In this document: positions 22,521-30,934 of the stretch, piece by piece
Position numbering within the stretch: the stretch's first letter is position 1
How the letters are laid out: each line of letters starts with the position of its first letter
Made by a program: the position numbers and the translations under genes
Notes under the pieces: model-generated
Databases searched by the model: none
The model's input: only the letters and a program-made list of their open reading frames with translations
What the model was told of the DNA's origin: nothing
Assembly: GCA_035532075.1 (NCBI GenBank)
Contig: DATKRV010000071.1
Coordinates: 1-33,039, forward strand
Reading direction: 5' to 3'
Source of the DNA: CAIVND01 sp035532075
Lineage (GTDB): Bacteria; Actinomycetota; Acidimicrobiia; Acidimicrobiales; Bog-793
Length of the DNA stretch: 33,039 nt

Positions 22521-24137
22521 TCAGCGAGTCTCTCTGCCACAGACGCGAGCGAGCATCTCGTTCGGATGATCGGGGGCGTGATTCGCGCTCCATGCGACGT
22601 ATTGGTCGGGGCGCACGAGAATGAGCGATGCTCCGTAGCGATCCCGATCTTCACCAAGGTCATCGCGCACGACACGCAGGGGAATGCCGAGCCGGTCCGC
22701 CTGCATGACAATCGTCTCGACCTCTGCGTTGTCCGCTCCAAACGCAAGCAAGGTGAGATTGTGTCCGAGCTCTTCGTAGACATCGCGTGAAGAGCTAAGA
22801 CGACAGGGTGCGAGGTGGTGTCCCGGCTGGGCGAGGAAGGTGTGCTCTCCATGGATGCCGATGTCCTTCGATGTTGCTCCGACGATGACGCTTGAACCGT
22901 CATAGCGCGGTTCATACCAAGGAGGAGCGAACTCACCTCCGGTGCGCGAGTTCCATGCCTTCTCGAATGCGGGTTCATTGACGTTGGGGTCGTAGCGGGA
23001 GAAGAACTCCGCGTCGTCATCGATCCACCGCCCGATGACGTCGTCTCCGGTCTCGGCGAAGATCGGATGACGCTCTTGCGAGTAGGACTCGAGCAGCTGC
23101 TCTCCGCCCCATCCCTGCAGGTTTGCCGCGAGTTTCCAGCCGAGGTTGGCGATGTCATCGAATCCGGTGTTGAGTCCGAGTCCTCCATAGGGGGGATGGA
23201 CATGACTCGCGTCGCCGGCGATAAAGACGCGACGGTTTCGGTAACGCTGCGCGACCTCGATCTTGAGATCCCAGAGACCGATGTGCTCGAACTCACATGC
23301 GAATTGGAATCCAGCCGCCTCTTCCAGCATCGACTGGAGCGTTTCGGTATCTGAGACTCTCATGTCATCGGGCACCGGGCCGTGGAAGAACCAGCTCTCT
23401 CCAAGTTTCACCCGTCCAAAAAACTGCCAGATTCCGTGGTACTTCGGGTTGAGAACCCGATATGTCGTCCGCTCGGGAAACCGTTCGAGACCCGCGTGGA
23501 GTTCTGTTGAGCGAAACACTGCGAGCACCATCTTCTGGGAGAAGTCGCGTGTCCTTCTCTCGATGCCCGCACATTCGCGAACAAGCGAACGCGCTCCATC
23601 ACAGCCGACGACAAAGCGGGCGCGCAGCTCACCGATGTCGGTCGGATCATCGCTCGATTCGAAGACGACCTTCGCGTAATCCGCGTGCTGATCGACGTCG
23701 GTCACCGTCGTGGCGTAGTTGATGGTGATCGTGCTGACTTTCCCAGCTCTCGCGCGAAGAACCTCTTCGGTTCGGTATTGCGGAAGACGTTCATTTTTTT
23801 GGAAGAAGAACTGATCGACGACATCAAGCCCCTCGGGGAGGTACCAGTAACGCGACGAGAGGCTTCCATATGCGGTGATGCCACCGATCGGATAACCGGG
23901 TGGCAGAACCCGCGCCGCGCGGAGTTCCTCGAGGCATCCCCAGAAGTAGAAATGCTCAAGGCTGCGGTGCATCAATGACTGGCCCTTGGGAATCGTGCCG
24001 ACGCGTTCGCGACGCTCGATGACCACGCAGGTGATGCCGCGTTGGCCAAGGTCGATCGCGAGTGCCATGCCAACGGGTCCGCCTCCGACGATGACTACCT
24101 CGACATCGACCTCAGCCTCGCGCCCGGGGATCGTCAT
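22521..24137 (-). CDS. FAD-dependent aromatic hydroxylase (PheA/TfdB/MhpA type)
   Basis: 538 residues. Rossmann FAD site VVIVGGGPVGMALAIDLG at the start, then ERRERVGTIPKGQSLMHRSLEHFYFWG, NERLPQYRTEEVLRAR, VVGCDGARSLVR (DG motif), and the GD motif GDASHVHPPYGGLGLNTGFDD. A C-terminal thioredoxin-like domain ends the protein, as in phenol-type monooxygenases. Members hydroxylate phenols or phenylpropionates with NAD(P)H and O2; the true substrate cannot be read. It starts inside the ATGA shared with the stop of the deoxyribosyltransferase-like gene, so translation is coupled. It is the last gene of a three-gene minus-strand operon with an MFS transporter, which points to uptake and breakdown of an aromatic compound. 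Confidence 0.9.
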   Translation of the reverse strand: MTIPGREAEVDVEVVIVGGGPVGMALAIDLGQRGITCVVIERRERVGTIPKGQSLMHRSLEHFYFWGCLEELRAARVLPPGYPIGGITAYGSLSSRYWYLPEGLDVVDQFFFQKNERLPQYRTEEVLRARAGKVSTITINYATTVTDVDQHADYAKVVFESSDDPTDIGELRARFVVGCDGARSLVRECAGIERRTRDFSQKMVLAVFRSTELHAGLERFPERTTYRVLNPKYHGIWQFFGRVKLGESWFFHGPVPDDMRVSDTETLQSMLEEAAGFQFACEFEHIGLWDLKIEVAQRYRNRRVFIAGDASHVHPPYGGLGLNTGFDDIANLGWKLAANLQGWGGEQLLESYSQERHPIFAETGDDVIGRWIDDDAEFFSRYDPNVNEPAFEKAWNSRTGGEFAPPWYEPRYDGSSVIVGATSKDIGIHGEHTFLAQPGHHLAPCRLSSSRDVYEELGHNLTLLAFGADNAEVETIVMQADRLGIPLRVVRDDLGEDRDRYGASLILVRPDQYVAWSANHAPDHPNEMLARVCGRETR

Positions 24138-24622
24138 CGTTTCGCTGCAAGTCGCTCGAGCAGATGGTCGAGCGCGGGTTCAGGTGTCTGGTGAATGGTT
24201 CCTCCAGTTGATTCGATGAGCGACGCTATCTGCAAGTTGACGGTTGTCGCCCGGTTGTCACCACTCGATCGTGGGTCGAGGCGGAATCCGCCTGCGATCC
24301 GACCGATTCCCACGGCGTAGCCGATCTCAGCTGCTGTACCGTCATCGACGGAGACGCCGTCGAGACAGGCGAGCAGTCCATCGCATTCCCGGATCATCGC
24401 CATGTTTGCCCTACCGACAACGAGATTCGCCCGGGCGATCTCCTGCTCGCCGGCGTTGTTCGCGCACAGCTCCCCAAGCATTCGTCCTTCGTTGGTGTTC
24501 CACGGATCAAGCGCCCGGGCTCCCTTTCGTGTGACGAGCGTGACGAGTTCCGAGTTGAACGCGCGCGTATACGCCAAGAATCCGAGTGGGCTCGCGATAT
24601 AGATGGAAGGTGGTGCAGGCAT
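24134..24622 (-). CDS. Nucleoside 2-deoxyribosyltransferase-like protein
   Basis: 162 residues, ATG at 24622. The opening PSIYIASPLGF, the segment DPWNTNEGRMLGE, RECDGLLACLDG and the block VSVDDGTAAEIGYAVGIGR are the signature of the nucleoside 2-deoxyribosyltransferase fold; the glutamate in GTAAEIGYA is the catalytic nucleophile position. Relatives also include glycosidases of modified nucleosides and of other N-ribosides. It lies between an MFS gene (17 bases upstream) and an FAD hydroxylase with which it shares ATGA, so it is not in a nucleotide-salvage setting. Its substrate may be an N-glycoside of an aromatic ring (inference). Confidence 0.85.
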   Translation of the reverse strand: MPAPPSIYIASPLGFLAYTRAFNSELVTLVTRKGARALDPWNTNEGRMLGELCANNAGEQEIARANLVVGRANMAMIRECDGLLACLDGVSVDDGTAAEIGYAVGIGRIAGGFRLDPRSSGDNRATTVNLQIASLIESTGGTIHQTPEPALDHLLERLAAKR

Positions 24623-24638
24623 CGGCTAGCCGTTCTCC

Positions 24639-25967
24639 TCAGGCGGATTTGATTGCGGATCCGTTGGCCATGGCCCGTTCCGCGAGGGCGCGTTTACCGC
24701 CCGTCTCGGGAACCTTGAATGCGACGATCAACGCGACGATGCCGCCCGACGCGCCGACGAACAAGAATGAGGCCGCATAGCTCACTGTCGCGAGCGAGGC
24801 AAATATCACCGGTGAGAGGGCAACGCCTCCCTGGCCGACGAATCGCCAGAGACCGAGGAACATTCCGCGCGCCTCGGGCGGTGCGACATCTGCGCCGACG
24901 GTCTGGATGGAGCCCCCGGTGATCCCCTGCGCGAAGGCGGTGAAGAGGAAGATCGTGACATAGACCGCTACGGTCATGTTGAATATCGCCGTCAGGGCGA
25001 GTCCGGTCATGGTGAGCGCGACTCCGCCGAATCCGGGGACCATGGTGCGCTTGCGGCCAAAGCGGTCCATCGCCCAGCCGGCGACAAAGCCGATCGGCAA
25101 CATGATGAACGCGGCCCCCGAGGCGAGAAAGCCGATCTGGTCCGGCTTCAGGTGATAGCGAAAGGCCGCGTAAAGGTTCAACAGGCTCGCCTGGATCGGA
25201 CCGCGCGCGCATGCGGCGAAGAAGGCGATCGCGAAATAGTTTGTCCGGGTCGCGAGCAGGCGGCGATAGGTGAACGGGCGTGCGCTGGTTGTTGTGGATG
25301 TGGTTGAGGTCTCCGTGGCTGCCCCGTCGGCAGGAGCAACCTCGCGCCGTGGCGTGTCCTGGATGTATCGATAGGCGGGAACGAGCGCGAGAAGCGCGAG
25401 GGCTCCGTAGGCGACGAAGGGGGAGCGGATCCCCCAGGAGGTCGCCATCACGCCGCCGATGAGCGGCCCGAGGGCACGACCGGTGTTGTCCATGCCGAAC
25501 ATCCAGCTGACCTGGCGCCCGCGCTGTTCGGGCGCCGAGCCGTGTGAGATCCCCGCGAGTCGACCCATCAGCCAGAGCTGTGCGGCGAAACCGTCCGCGA
25601 ATCTCAGCGCAAGAAGTTCGGGATAGGTGTGGGCGAAGACAACCGCGAAGGCCATCACCGCGGTGAGAATCGGTCCCATCAGCATGACCCTCCGACGACC
25701 GAAGCGATCGATCAGCCAGCCGGCGGGGAGCGCACCGGCGACGTTTCCGATCAAAAACGAGGTGGTGATTCCGGTCGCGACGGCGAAACCGACGTGAAAA
25801 GACTGCGCGATCGCGGGGATCGAGGGAACCGCGATTCCCGTGCCCATGGCAAGGATCAGTGCAGGGAGATAGGTTGAATTGAACGCCGCCCACGACCATG
25901 CCTTCATTCCTTCGGCAGCTGCAGTGGCACCCTCTGGTTCTCTGGCGGCCGGGCCCGTCTCGCTCAT
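24639..25967 (-). CDS. MFS transporter, operon partner of the FAD hydroxylase
   Basis: 442 residues, ATG at 25967, about 12 membrane helices. The loop motif between helices 2 and 3 reads GWLIDRFGRRRVML, and a second copy, GWAMDRFGRKRTM, opens the other half, as in most MFS proteins. A Thr/Ser-rich cytoplasmic loop (ATETSTTSTTTSA) lies between the halves. First gene of the minus-strand operon leading to the deoxyribosyltransferase-like and hydroxylase genes; most likely imports the aromatic or nucleoside-like substrate they act on. Export cannot be excluded. Confidence 0.9.
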   Translation of the reverse strand: MSETGPAAREPEGATAAAEGMKAWSWAAFNSTYLPALILAMGTGIAVPSIPAIAQSFHVGFAVATGITTSFLIGNVAGALPAGWLIDRFGRRRVMLMGPILTAVMAFAVVFAHTYPELLALRFADGFAAQLWLMGRLAGISHGSAPEQRGRQVSWMFGMDNTGRALGPLIGGVMATSWGIRSPFVAYGALALLALVPAYRYIQDTPRREVAPADGAATETSTTSTTTSARPFTYRRLLATRTNYFAIAFFAACARGPIQASLLNLYAAFRYHLKPDQIGFLASGAAFIMLPIGFVAGWAMDRFGRKRTMVPGFGGVALTMTGLALTAIFNMTVAVYVTIFLFTAFAQGITGGSIQTVGADVAPPEARGMFLGLWRFVGQGGVALSPVIFASLATVSYAASFLFVGASGGIVALIVAFKVPETGGKRALAERAMANGSAIKSA

Positions 25968-26143
25968 GAAACCTTATCCACCCCTGTCGCAAAAAATGCC
26001 GGAACAATCTGGTCGGTAGATCCGCTCTGACGTGACGAGCACCAAAGTCTGGATCGAGAGAGAACGTTAGTTGCCAGATGATGCGCTGGGCCATTACGAG
26101 GGCGTATTACCAGCTTGCTCTGGTGTCTTCGTCGTGAACGCGG

Positions 26144-26171
26144 TTGTCGTCGATGACAAAAGGGGTAATCT
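26144..26171 (+). promoter_or_regulatory. Possible promoter of helD
   Basis: TTGTCG at 26144-26149 and TAATCT at 26166-26171 with a 16-base spacer, about 60 bases before the helD start. Matches to consensus are partial, so this is a suggestion only. Confidence 0.3.
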
Positions 26172-26233
26172 GGATGATCAGATTTTTCCCGATTTCCCTG
26201 AGCAGCCACGCGCCCAACGGTCTGAGCTAGAGG

Positions 26234-28561
26234 ATGTCCTTGTTCGAACAACGCTCGTTTATCGACATCGACGAGGTTGGTCAGCCAACAACCGAGCTTG
26301 CGGTCGAGCAACACTACGTCGCGATGCTGTACTCGACGCTCGACCGATACAAAGAAAAGATCCGGGAGCAGCTGAGCGACATCCGCGCTGCTTCCGCGAC
26401 GGGCACCCACCAGTGGAGGACCGAGCGCGAGGCGCTCGCCTACAACCTCGAGCGCCGTCTGGCGGGAATTGCCATCGGTGACGCACCGGTATGTTTCGGG
26501 CGCCTCGATCTCGAAGAGGGCTCAATTCTGCACATCGGACGGGTCGCGATCAGCGGTGATGACCAGGAGGTATTGCTTGTCGACTGGCGGGCCCCGGTGG
26601 CCGCGCTGTTCTATCGCGCGACCTCTGGCGCGCCCGAGGGTGTGCGCATGCGGAGACACCTGCTCGCCAAGGGTCGCGATGTGATCGACATCGATGACGA
26701 GATCTTCGATCGCGAGCTGCTGGAACACAGTGACCCACGCATGCTGCATGGCGACGCGGCCCTTCTCGCTGCGGTCGGTCGTGCCCGTACCGCGCTGATG
26801 GGTGACATCGTCGCGACCATCCAGCGCGAGCAGGATGCGGTTATCCGTTCTGATCTCTCAGGGATCCTCGTCGTCCAGGGGGGGCCTGGCACCGGCAAGA
26901 CTGCGGTCGCTTTGCATCGGGCGGCCTATCTGCTCTATGCACATCGCAATCGCCTCATTCAAAATGGCGTTCTCGTCGTCGGACCGAACCGGGTTTTTCT
27001 CCACTACATCGAACAGGTGCTTCCCTCGCTCGGAGAGACCGGAGCGATGCTCGCGACTCCGCATGGCCTCTATCCCGGTGTCCGACCGACGCGTCATGAC
27101 GAGGTGACCGCGGCGCGCATCAAGGGCAATCTTGTCATGGTCGAGATCATCAAGCGCGCGATCGCTGACCGTCAGCGCGTTCCTCGCGAAGAACTCGTGC
27201 TCGCGTTCGAGCGCTCTCGGCTCCGTCTGCCCCGGGCGGTCGTTCGTCGGGCGCGAGATATTGGCCGGTCACGCAGGCGTACGCACAACCAGAGTCGCGT
27301 CGTGGTCGAAAGCGCGCTGACGGAATATCTTGTCACGCAGGTCGTGCGCGCGATGTCCGATGCCGGTGAGCGAGTACCGGCCCAAGAGGAGTTCAAGACG
27401 ATTCGTCGCTCGATCGCGCGCTCTCATGATTTCAGGGTTGCTTTGGAGCGGATCTGGCCGATCCTTACCCCCGAGCAACTGTTGAACGACCTGTTCGGAA
27501 TCCCAGCGCTGTTGCGTTCGGCGGCAGTTGACCTTGACGAGCATGAACGTGACTCGCTGGCACGCATGCGCATCGAGAATGCGGTCGGCATTGACTGGAC
27601 GATCGAAGATGTCGCGCTGCTCGACGAGGCGGCCGAGTTGCTCGGCCCGGCAGATGATGCAAAGAAAAGACGCGATGCACGTCGCAAGATGACCGAGAGA
27701 AAGGAGGAGGCCGCCTACGCTCAACAGGTGCTCGGTACCTTCCGCGTGGATCTCGACATCGATGCGGACCTGCTCGCAGACCGCTTTGCCGGCAAGGGTC
27801 CAGAGGATCTCGCGGCGCTCGCGGCGACCGATCGCACCTGGAAGTTCGGTCATGTGATCGTCGATGAGGCGCAGGAGCTCTCGCCGATGACCTGGCGGAT
27901 GATCTTTCGCCGGAATCCGACGCGATCGATGACGATCGTCGGAGACCTCGCACAGGCGAGCTCTCCGTGGGCACCTCCGAGCTGGGCGTCGGTGCTCGAT
28001 CGATACGGCAACGACGGCTGGCGCGCGGTTGAACTGACGGTGAACTACCGGACACCGCGCGAGATCATGGAACTCGCGGCTCCGGTACTCCACGCTGGCT
28101 CTCCGGGTATGGTCGCGCCAGGAGCCATCCGTGACTCTGGCCACCTGCCGGTCGCCTACGAGAGCACGCCCGACCAGCTCGGAGTCAACACCTTTCGCGC
28201 CGTCGCGCATGAGCTCCAGCACCTCGACGAGGGGCGCCTCTGTGTGCTCGCACCGGGTGCGCTGATCGACGAGATCCGTGCGACGCTCGCTGGACTCTTG
28301 CCGATCTGGTTCGCGAGCGGGACCCGCACCGATGACTCGCGTGTCGTGCTGCTCGACGTGCGCGACGCGAAGGGACTCGAATTCGATGTCGTCGTCCTTG
28401 TCGAGCCCGAGATGATGATCGAATCCTCACCGCGGGGCCTGAGTGACCTCTATGTTGCGCTGACGCGCGCCACCCAGCGACTGGTCATGGTACACGCGAA
28501 GGGTCTGCCAGAGATGTTTCTGCCTGGCAGCTACGAGCGGCACGACCTTCCCCTCGGTTGA
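26234..28561 (+). CDS. helD: HelD-like RNA polymerase recycling helicase (UvrD superfamily)
   Basis: 775 residues, ATG at 26234. HelD removes stalled or inactive RNA polymerase from nucleic acid using ATP. The N-terminal coiled-coil arm (about residues 15-75: EQHYVAMLYSTLDRYKEKIREQL) and the segment VLLVDWRAPVAALFYRAT are typical. Walker A is GGPGTGKTAVALHR at about residue 215, Walker B is HVIVDEAQELSP at about residue 540, and the C-terminal motifs include VNYRTPREI, DAKGLEFDVVVLVEP and LYVALTRATQRLVMVH. The domain order fits the actinobacterial (class II) HelD group, some of which confer rifampicin tolerance. It is alone between the minus-strand operon and the MoxR gene. Confidence 0.92.
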   Translation: MSLFEQRSFIDIDEVGQPTTELAVEQHYVAMLYSTLDRYKEKIREQLSDIRAASATGTHQWRTEREALAYNLERRLAGIAIGDAPVCFGRLDLEEGSILHIGRVAISGDDQEVLLVDWRAPVAALFYRATSGAPEGVRMRRHLLAKGRDVIDIDDEIFDRELLEHSDPRMLHGDAALLAAVGRARTALMGDIVATIQREQDAVIRSDLSGILVVQGGPGTGKTAVALHRAAYLLYAHRNRLIQNGVLVVGPNRVFLHYIEQVLPSLGETGAMLATPHGLYPGVRPTRHDEVTAARIKGNLVMVEIIKRAIADRQRVPREELVLAFERSRLRLPRAVVRRARDIGRSRRRTHNQSRVVVESALTEYLVTQVVRAMSDAGERVPAQEEFKTIRRSIARSHDFRVALERIWPILTPEQLLNDLFGIPALLRSAAVDLDEHERDSLARMRIENAVGIDWTIEDVALLDEAAELLGPADDAKKRRDARRKMTERKEEAAYAQQVLGTFRVDLDIDADLLADRFAGKGPEDLAALAATDRTWKFGHVIVDEAQELSPMTWRMIFRRNPTRSMTIVGDLAQASSPWAPPSWASVLDRYGNDGWRAVELTVNYRTPREIMELAAPVLHAGSPGMVAPGAIRDSGHLPVAYESTPDQLGVNTFRAVAHELQHLDEGRLCVLAPGALIDEIRATLAGLLPIWFASGTRTDDSRVVLLDVRDAKGLEFDVVVLVEPEMMIESSPRGLSDLYVALTRATQRLVMVHAKGLPEMFLPGSYERHDLPLG

Positions 28562-28579
28562 CCTTAGCTATCTGTTATG

Positions 28580-28592
28580 CACCCGGCGGGTG
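28580..28592 (+). terminator. Short GC hairpin after helD
   Basis: CACCC-GGC-GGGTG, 18 bases after the helD stop, without a T-run. A weak candidate for the end of the helD transcript. Confidence 0.3.
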
Positions 28593-28714
28593 TGATGACC
28601 TGACGGAGGAGATTGTCCCCTACGATCTTGTTGTCATCGTCGATGAGGTGGCTTTGGCTCGACGATGACGAGAACGAAAATGGATGCTGTGCCGAGGTTT
28701 TTGGAGATGGCGAT

Positions 28715-28738
28715 GATGCACAACGCGATGCACAACGT
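28715..28738 (+). repeat. 12-bp tandem repeat before the MoxR start
   Basis: GATGCACAACGC at 28715-28726 is followed by GATGCACAACGT at 28727-28738, and a partial third copy follows. In frame with the MoxR gene it would read DAQRDAQRDE. Confidence 0.6.
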
Positions 28739-28750
28739 GATGAACCACCG

Positions 28751-29644
28751 ATGACGCTGTTCTCCTCACCCAGGGAGATACAGCTCGCTCTGCGTGGGGT
28801 TGACTATCTCGTGGACGAGGCGCTTGCGACCGTGGTCTTTCTTGCGCTCGTGATGGCGCGGCCGTTGTTCCTCGAGGGCGAGCCTGGTTCGGGCAAGACC
28901 GAACTCGCGAAGGCGATCGCGCTGATCACCGGAGGCGAACTTCTCCGGCTGCAGTGCTACGAGGGGATTGATTCCTCGCAGGCGCTGTATGAATGGGACT
29001 ATTCGCGACAGCTCGTCCACCTGCGTCTTCTCGAGGCTCGTGCCGAACTCGGTGACCTCGATGAGGAGGAGCTCTTTTCCGAGCGGTTCCTTCTCCGACG
29101 TCCGTTGCTCCGCGCACTTGGGACAAAACAAGATGGGGCGCGACCCGTATTGTTGATCGATGAGGTGGATCGGGCAGATGACGAGTTCGAGGCATTTCTC
29201 CTCGAGGCCCTCTCGGATTATGCCGTGACGATCCCAGAGATCGGCACCATCATCGCCGAGCAGCCTCCGATCGTGGTGCTGACCTCGAACAGGACAAGGG
29301 ATGTCCATGATGCCCTCAAGCGCCGATCGCTCTATCACTGGCTCGATCAACCATCGTTCGAGACCGAGGTTGCCATCGTGCGGGCGCGCGTTCCATTGGT
29401 GAGCGAGGAGTTCGCGCGCGAGGTGACCGGTGCGGTCCGTCTGCTGCGCGGGGTTGGGCTCTACAAGCCACCTGGCATCGCGGAGACGATTGACTGGACG
29501 GTTGCCCTCCAACATCTTGGAGCAATCCATCTCGAGGCCCCGTCGGTCGAGGCGACGCTCGGTCTCGTGGTGAAATACCGCGAAGACGTTGACCGAGTGC
29601 GCGAGATTGGCATCGGGGATATTGTCGCGCGCGCAATTTCATGA
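28751..29644 (+). CDS. MoxR family AAA+ ATPase
   Basis: 297 residues from ATG at 28751, which begins a typical MoxR N-terminus (MTLFSSPREIQLALRGVDYLVDEALATVVFLAL). Walker A GEPGSGKTELAK at about residue 42, Walker B LLIDEVDRADDEFEAFLLEAL at about residue 135, sensor-1 VVLTSNRTRDVHDALKRR. MoxR ATPases act as chaperones that mature metal-containing enzymes with a VWA-domain partner; the next gene encodes one. An in-frame extension upstream (ATG at 28643) would add an acidic Asp/Glu/Gln-rich leader with a 12-bp tandem duplication; it is not supported by a ribosome site. The pair resembles CoxD/CoxE of carbon monoxide dehydrogenase clusters, but no coxMSL genes are in the window. Confidence 0.88.
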   Translation: MTLFSSPREIQLALRGVDYLVDEALATVVFLALVMARPLFLEGEPGSGKTELAKAIALITGGELLRLQCYEGIDSSQALYEWDYSRQLVHLRLLEARAELGDLDEEELFSERFLLRRPLLRALGTKQDGARPVLLIDEVDRADDEFEAFLLEALSDYAVTIPEIGTIIAEQPPIVVLTSNRTRDVHDALKRRSLYHWLDQPSFETEVAIVRARVPLVSEEFAREVTGAVRLLRGVGLYKPPGIAETIDWTVALQHLGAIHLEAPSVEATLGLVVKYREDVDRVREIGIGDIVARAIS

Positions 29645-29655
29645 ACTGAGTCATC

Positions 29656-30822
29656 GTGATCTGGCCCAAGGATGATCAGATTGACATCACAGAGCTTGCA
29701 GTCGCTCTCCGGAGAAGTTGTACAAGAAACGGTCTCGCGCTCTCTGTCTCGGCGGCGATCGATCTTCAAGAGGCCTTCCAACAGCTTCCACGACCTGACC
29801 CCGCCGGGCTGTATTACGCATCTCGCGCAATTTGTGTGCATCGTCTTGAGGAACGGGTGTTGTTTGACCTGGCGTTCTTCTCATTGTTCGATCAGGTATC
29901 GACAGACGATCAGGTGATTGCCGATGAGCTCGTTGAACGGTTCGAAGGTCCCGGGCCCTATGGATCCGAAGATACGACCGACGGCCAGCCAATGTTCAAG
30001 GTCGGAGCCTACAGTCGCAATGAATACCTTCAGGATCGTGACATTACGACCTGCTCGGTGGATGAACTCGAGATGATCAGCGCCGCTCTCGCCCGTCTTG
30101 ACCGGCGCCATGCGAGACCCTCTCGCCGTCGCACGCGCTCTACGCCAAGGAGCTCGGAGGCGATTGATCTTCGTCGCTCGATCGGAGTATCGCGCTCGAT
30201 TGCAGGCGAGATATTTGAGCTTCGCTACCGTGCGCGGCGTGCCAAGTCGCGACGCGTGGTATTTCTCGTCGATGTCTCGGGGTCAATGGAAACTTATGTC
30301 CCGGTCTTTCTCCGCTTGATCCATGGAATCTCCCGGGGCGCGATACGCGTCGAGGCATTCAGTCTCGGCACGCGCCTTACCAGGTTGTCCCGTGCGATCT
30401 CGCGTACCACCGTTGGAGAGGCGCTGCGCGAAATTCGTGGCTTGGTGCAAGATTGGTCAGGGGGAACACGTCTTGGAGAGTCGCTCGAGCGATTCAACGA
30501 CCTTTTCGGAATCCGGGGTCTCGCCCGGGGTGCGACGATCGTCATCGTCTCTGATGGTCTCGACAGAGGAGATCCCGAGATGCTTGCGCGTCAGATGAGA
30601 CGCCTGCATCTCGTCGCCCGCCAGGTGATATGGATCAATCCACTCAAAGCGAGTCATCACTACGAGCCGCTCGCGCGCGGGATGCGGGCAGCGATGCCGA
30701 ACATTGATCATTTCATCTCCGGTCACTCGCTTTCCTCGCTCATCGAACTCGTTGGGCTCATCCACAGACCCGTTCGGTTTCACCCCTTCCGAGGCGCACC
30801 TGTGATCGGTCCTGGTCACTGA
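29656..30822 (+). CDS. VWA-domain protein, CoxE-like, partner of MoxR
   Basis: 388 residues from GTG at 29656, eleven bases after the MoxR gene. The first 200 residues are the helical CoxE-type N-domain (AVALRRSCTRNGLALSVSAAIDL, DQVIADELVERF), then a basic Arg-rich linker (RRHARPSRRRTRSTPR) and a VWA domain with the MIDAS motif VVFLVDVSGSMETYVPVF at about residue 200, followed by WSGGTRLGESLERFN and IVIVSDGLDRGDPEML. The metal site DxSxS and later Thr and Asp are complete. It likely acts with MoxR to insert a metal or remodel a target enzyme; the target is not adjacent. Confidence 0.88.
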   Translation: MIWPKDDQIDITELAVALRRSCTRNGLALSVSAAIDLQEAFQQLPRPDPAGLYYASRAICVHRLEERVLFDLAFFSLFDQVSTDDQVIADELVERFEGPGPYGSEDTTDGQPMFKVGAYSRNEYLQDRDITTCSVDELEMISAALARLDRRHARPSRRRTRSTPRSSEAIDLRRSIGVSRSIAGEIFELRYRARRAKSRRVVFLVDVSGSMETYVPVFLRLIHGISRGAIRVEAFSLGTRLTRLSRAISRTTVGEALREIRGLVQDWSGGTRLGESLERFNDLFGIRGLARGATIVIVSDGLDRGDPEMLARQMRRLHLVARQVIWINPLKASHHYEPLARGMRAAMPNIDHFISGHSLSSLIELVGLIHRPVRFHPFRGAPVIGPGH

Positions 30823-30934
30823 ACGCAGGCGCCAGGGCCGCAGTGGGGCTGATTGTCGCGCGAACGGTGAGTTGCCCTAACCTCGGATCCCAGACAGCGC
30901 CCGGTGCGCTCCGAATGATCCGGGAGAAGATTTC

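Noticed and set aside
24694..26094. 466-residue reverse frame overlapping the MFS gene
   Set aside because: Rich in Arg, His and Gly with no hydrophobic pattern; a shadow of the true MFS frame.
28613..28750. Upstream TTG or ATG start for the MoxR gene
   Set aside because: GGAGGAG at 28605-28611 lies only one base before the TTG, and the leader is acidic and repetitive, unlike MoxR proteins.
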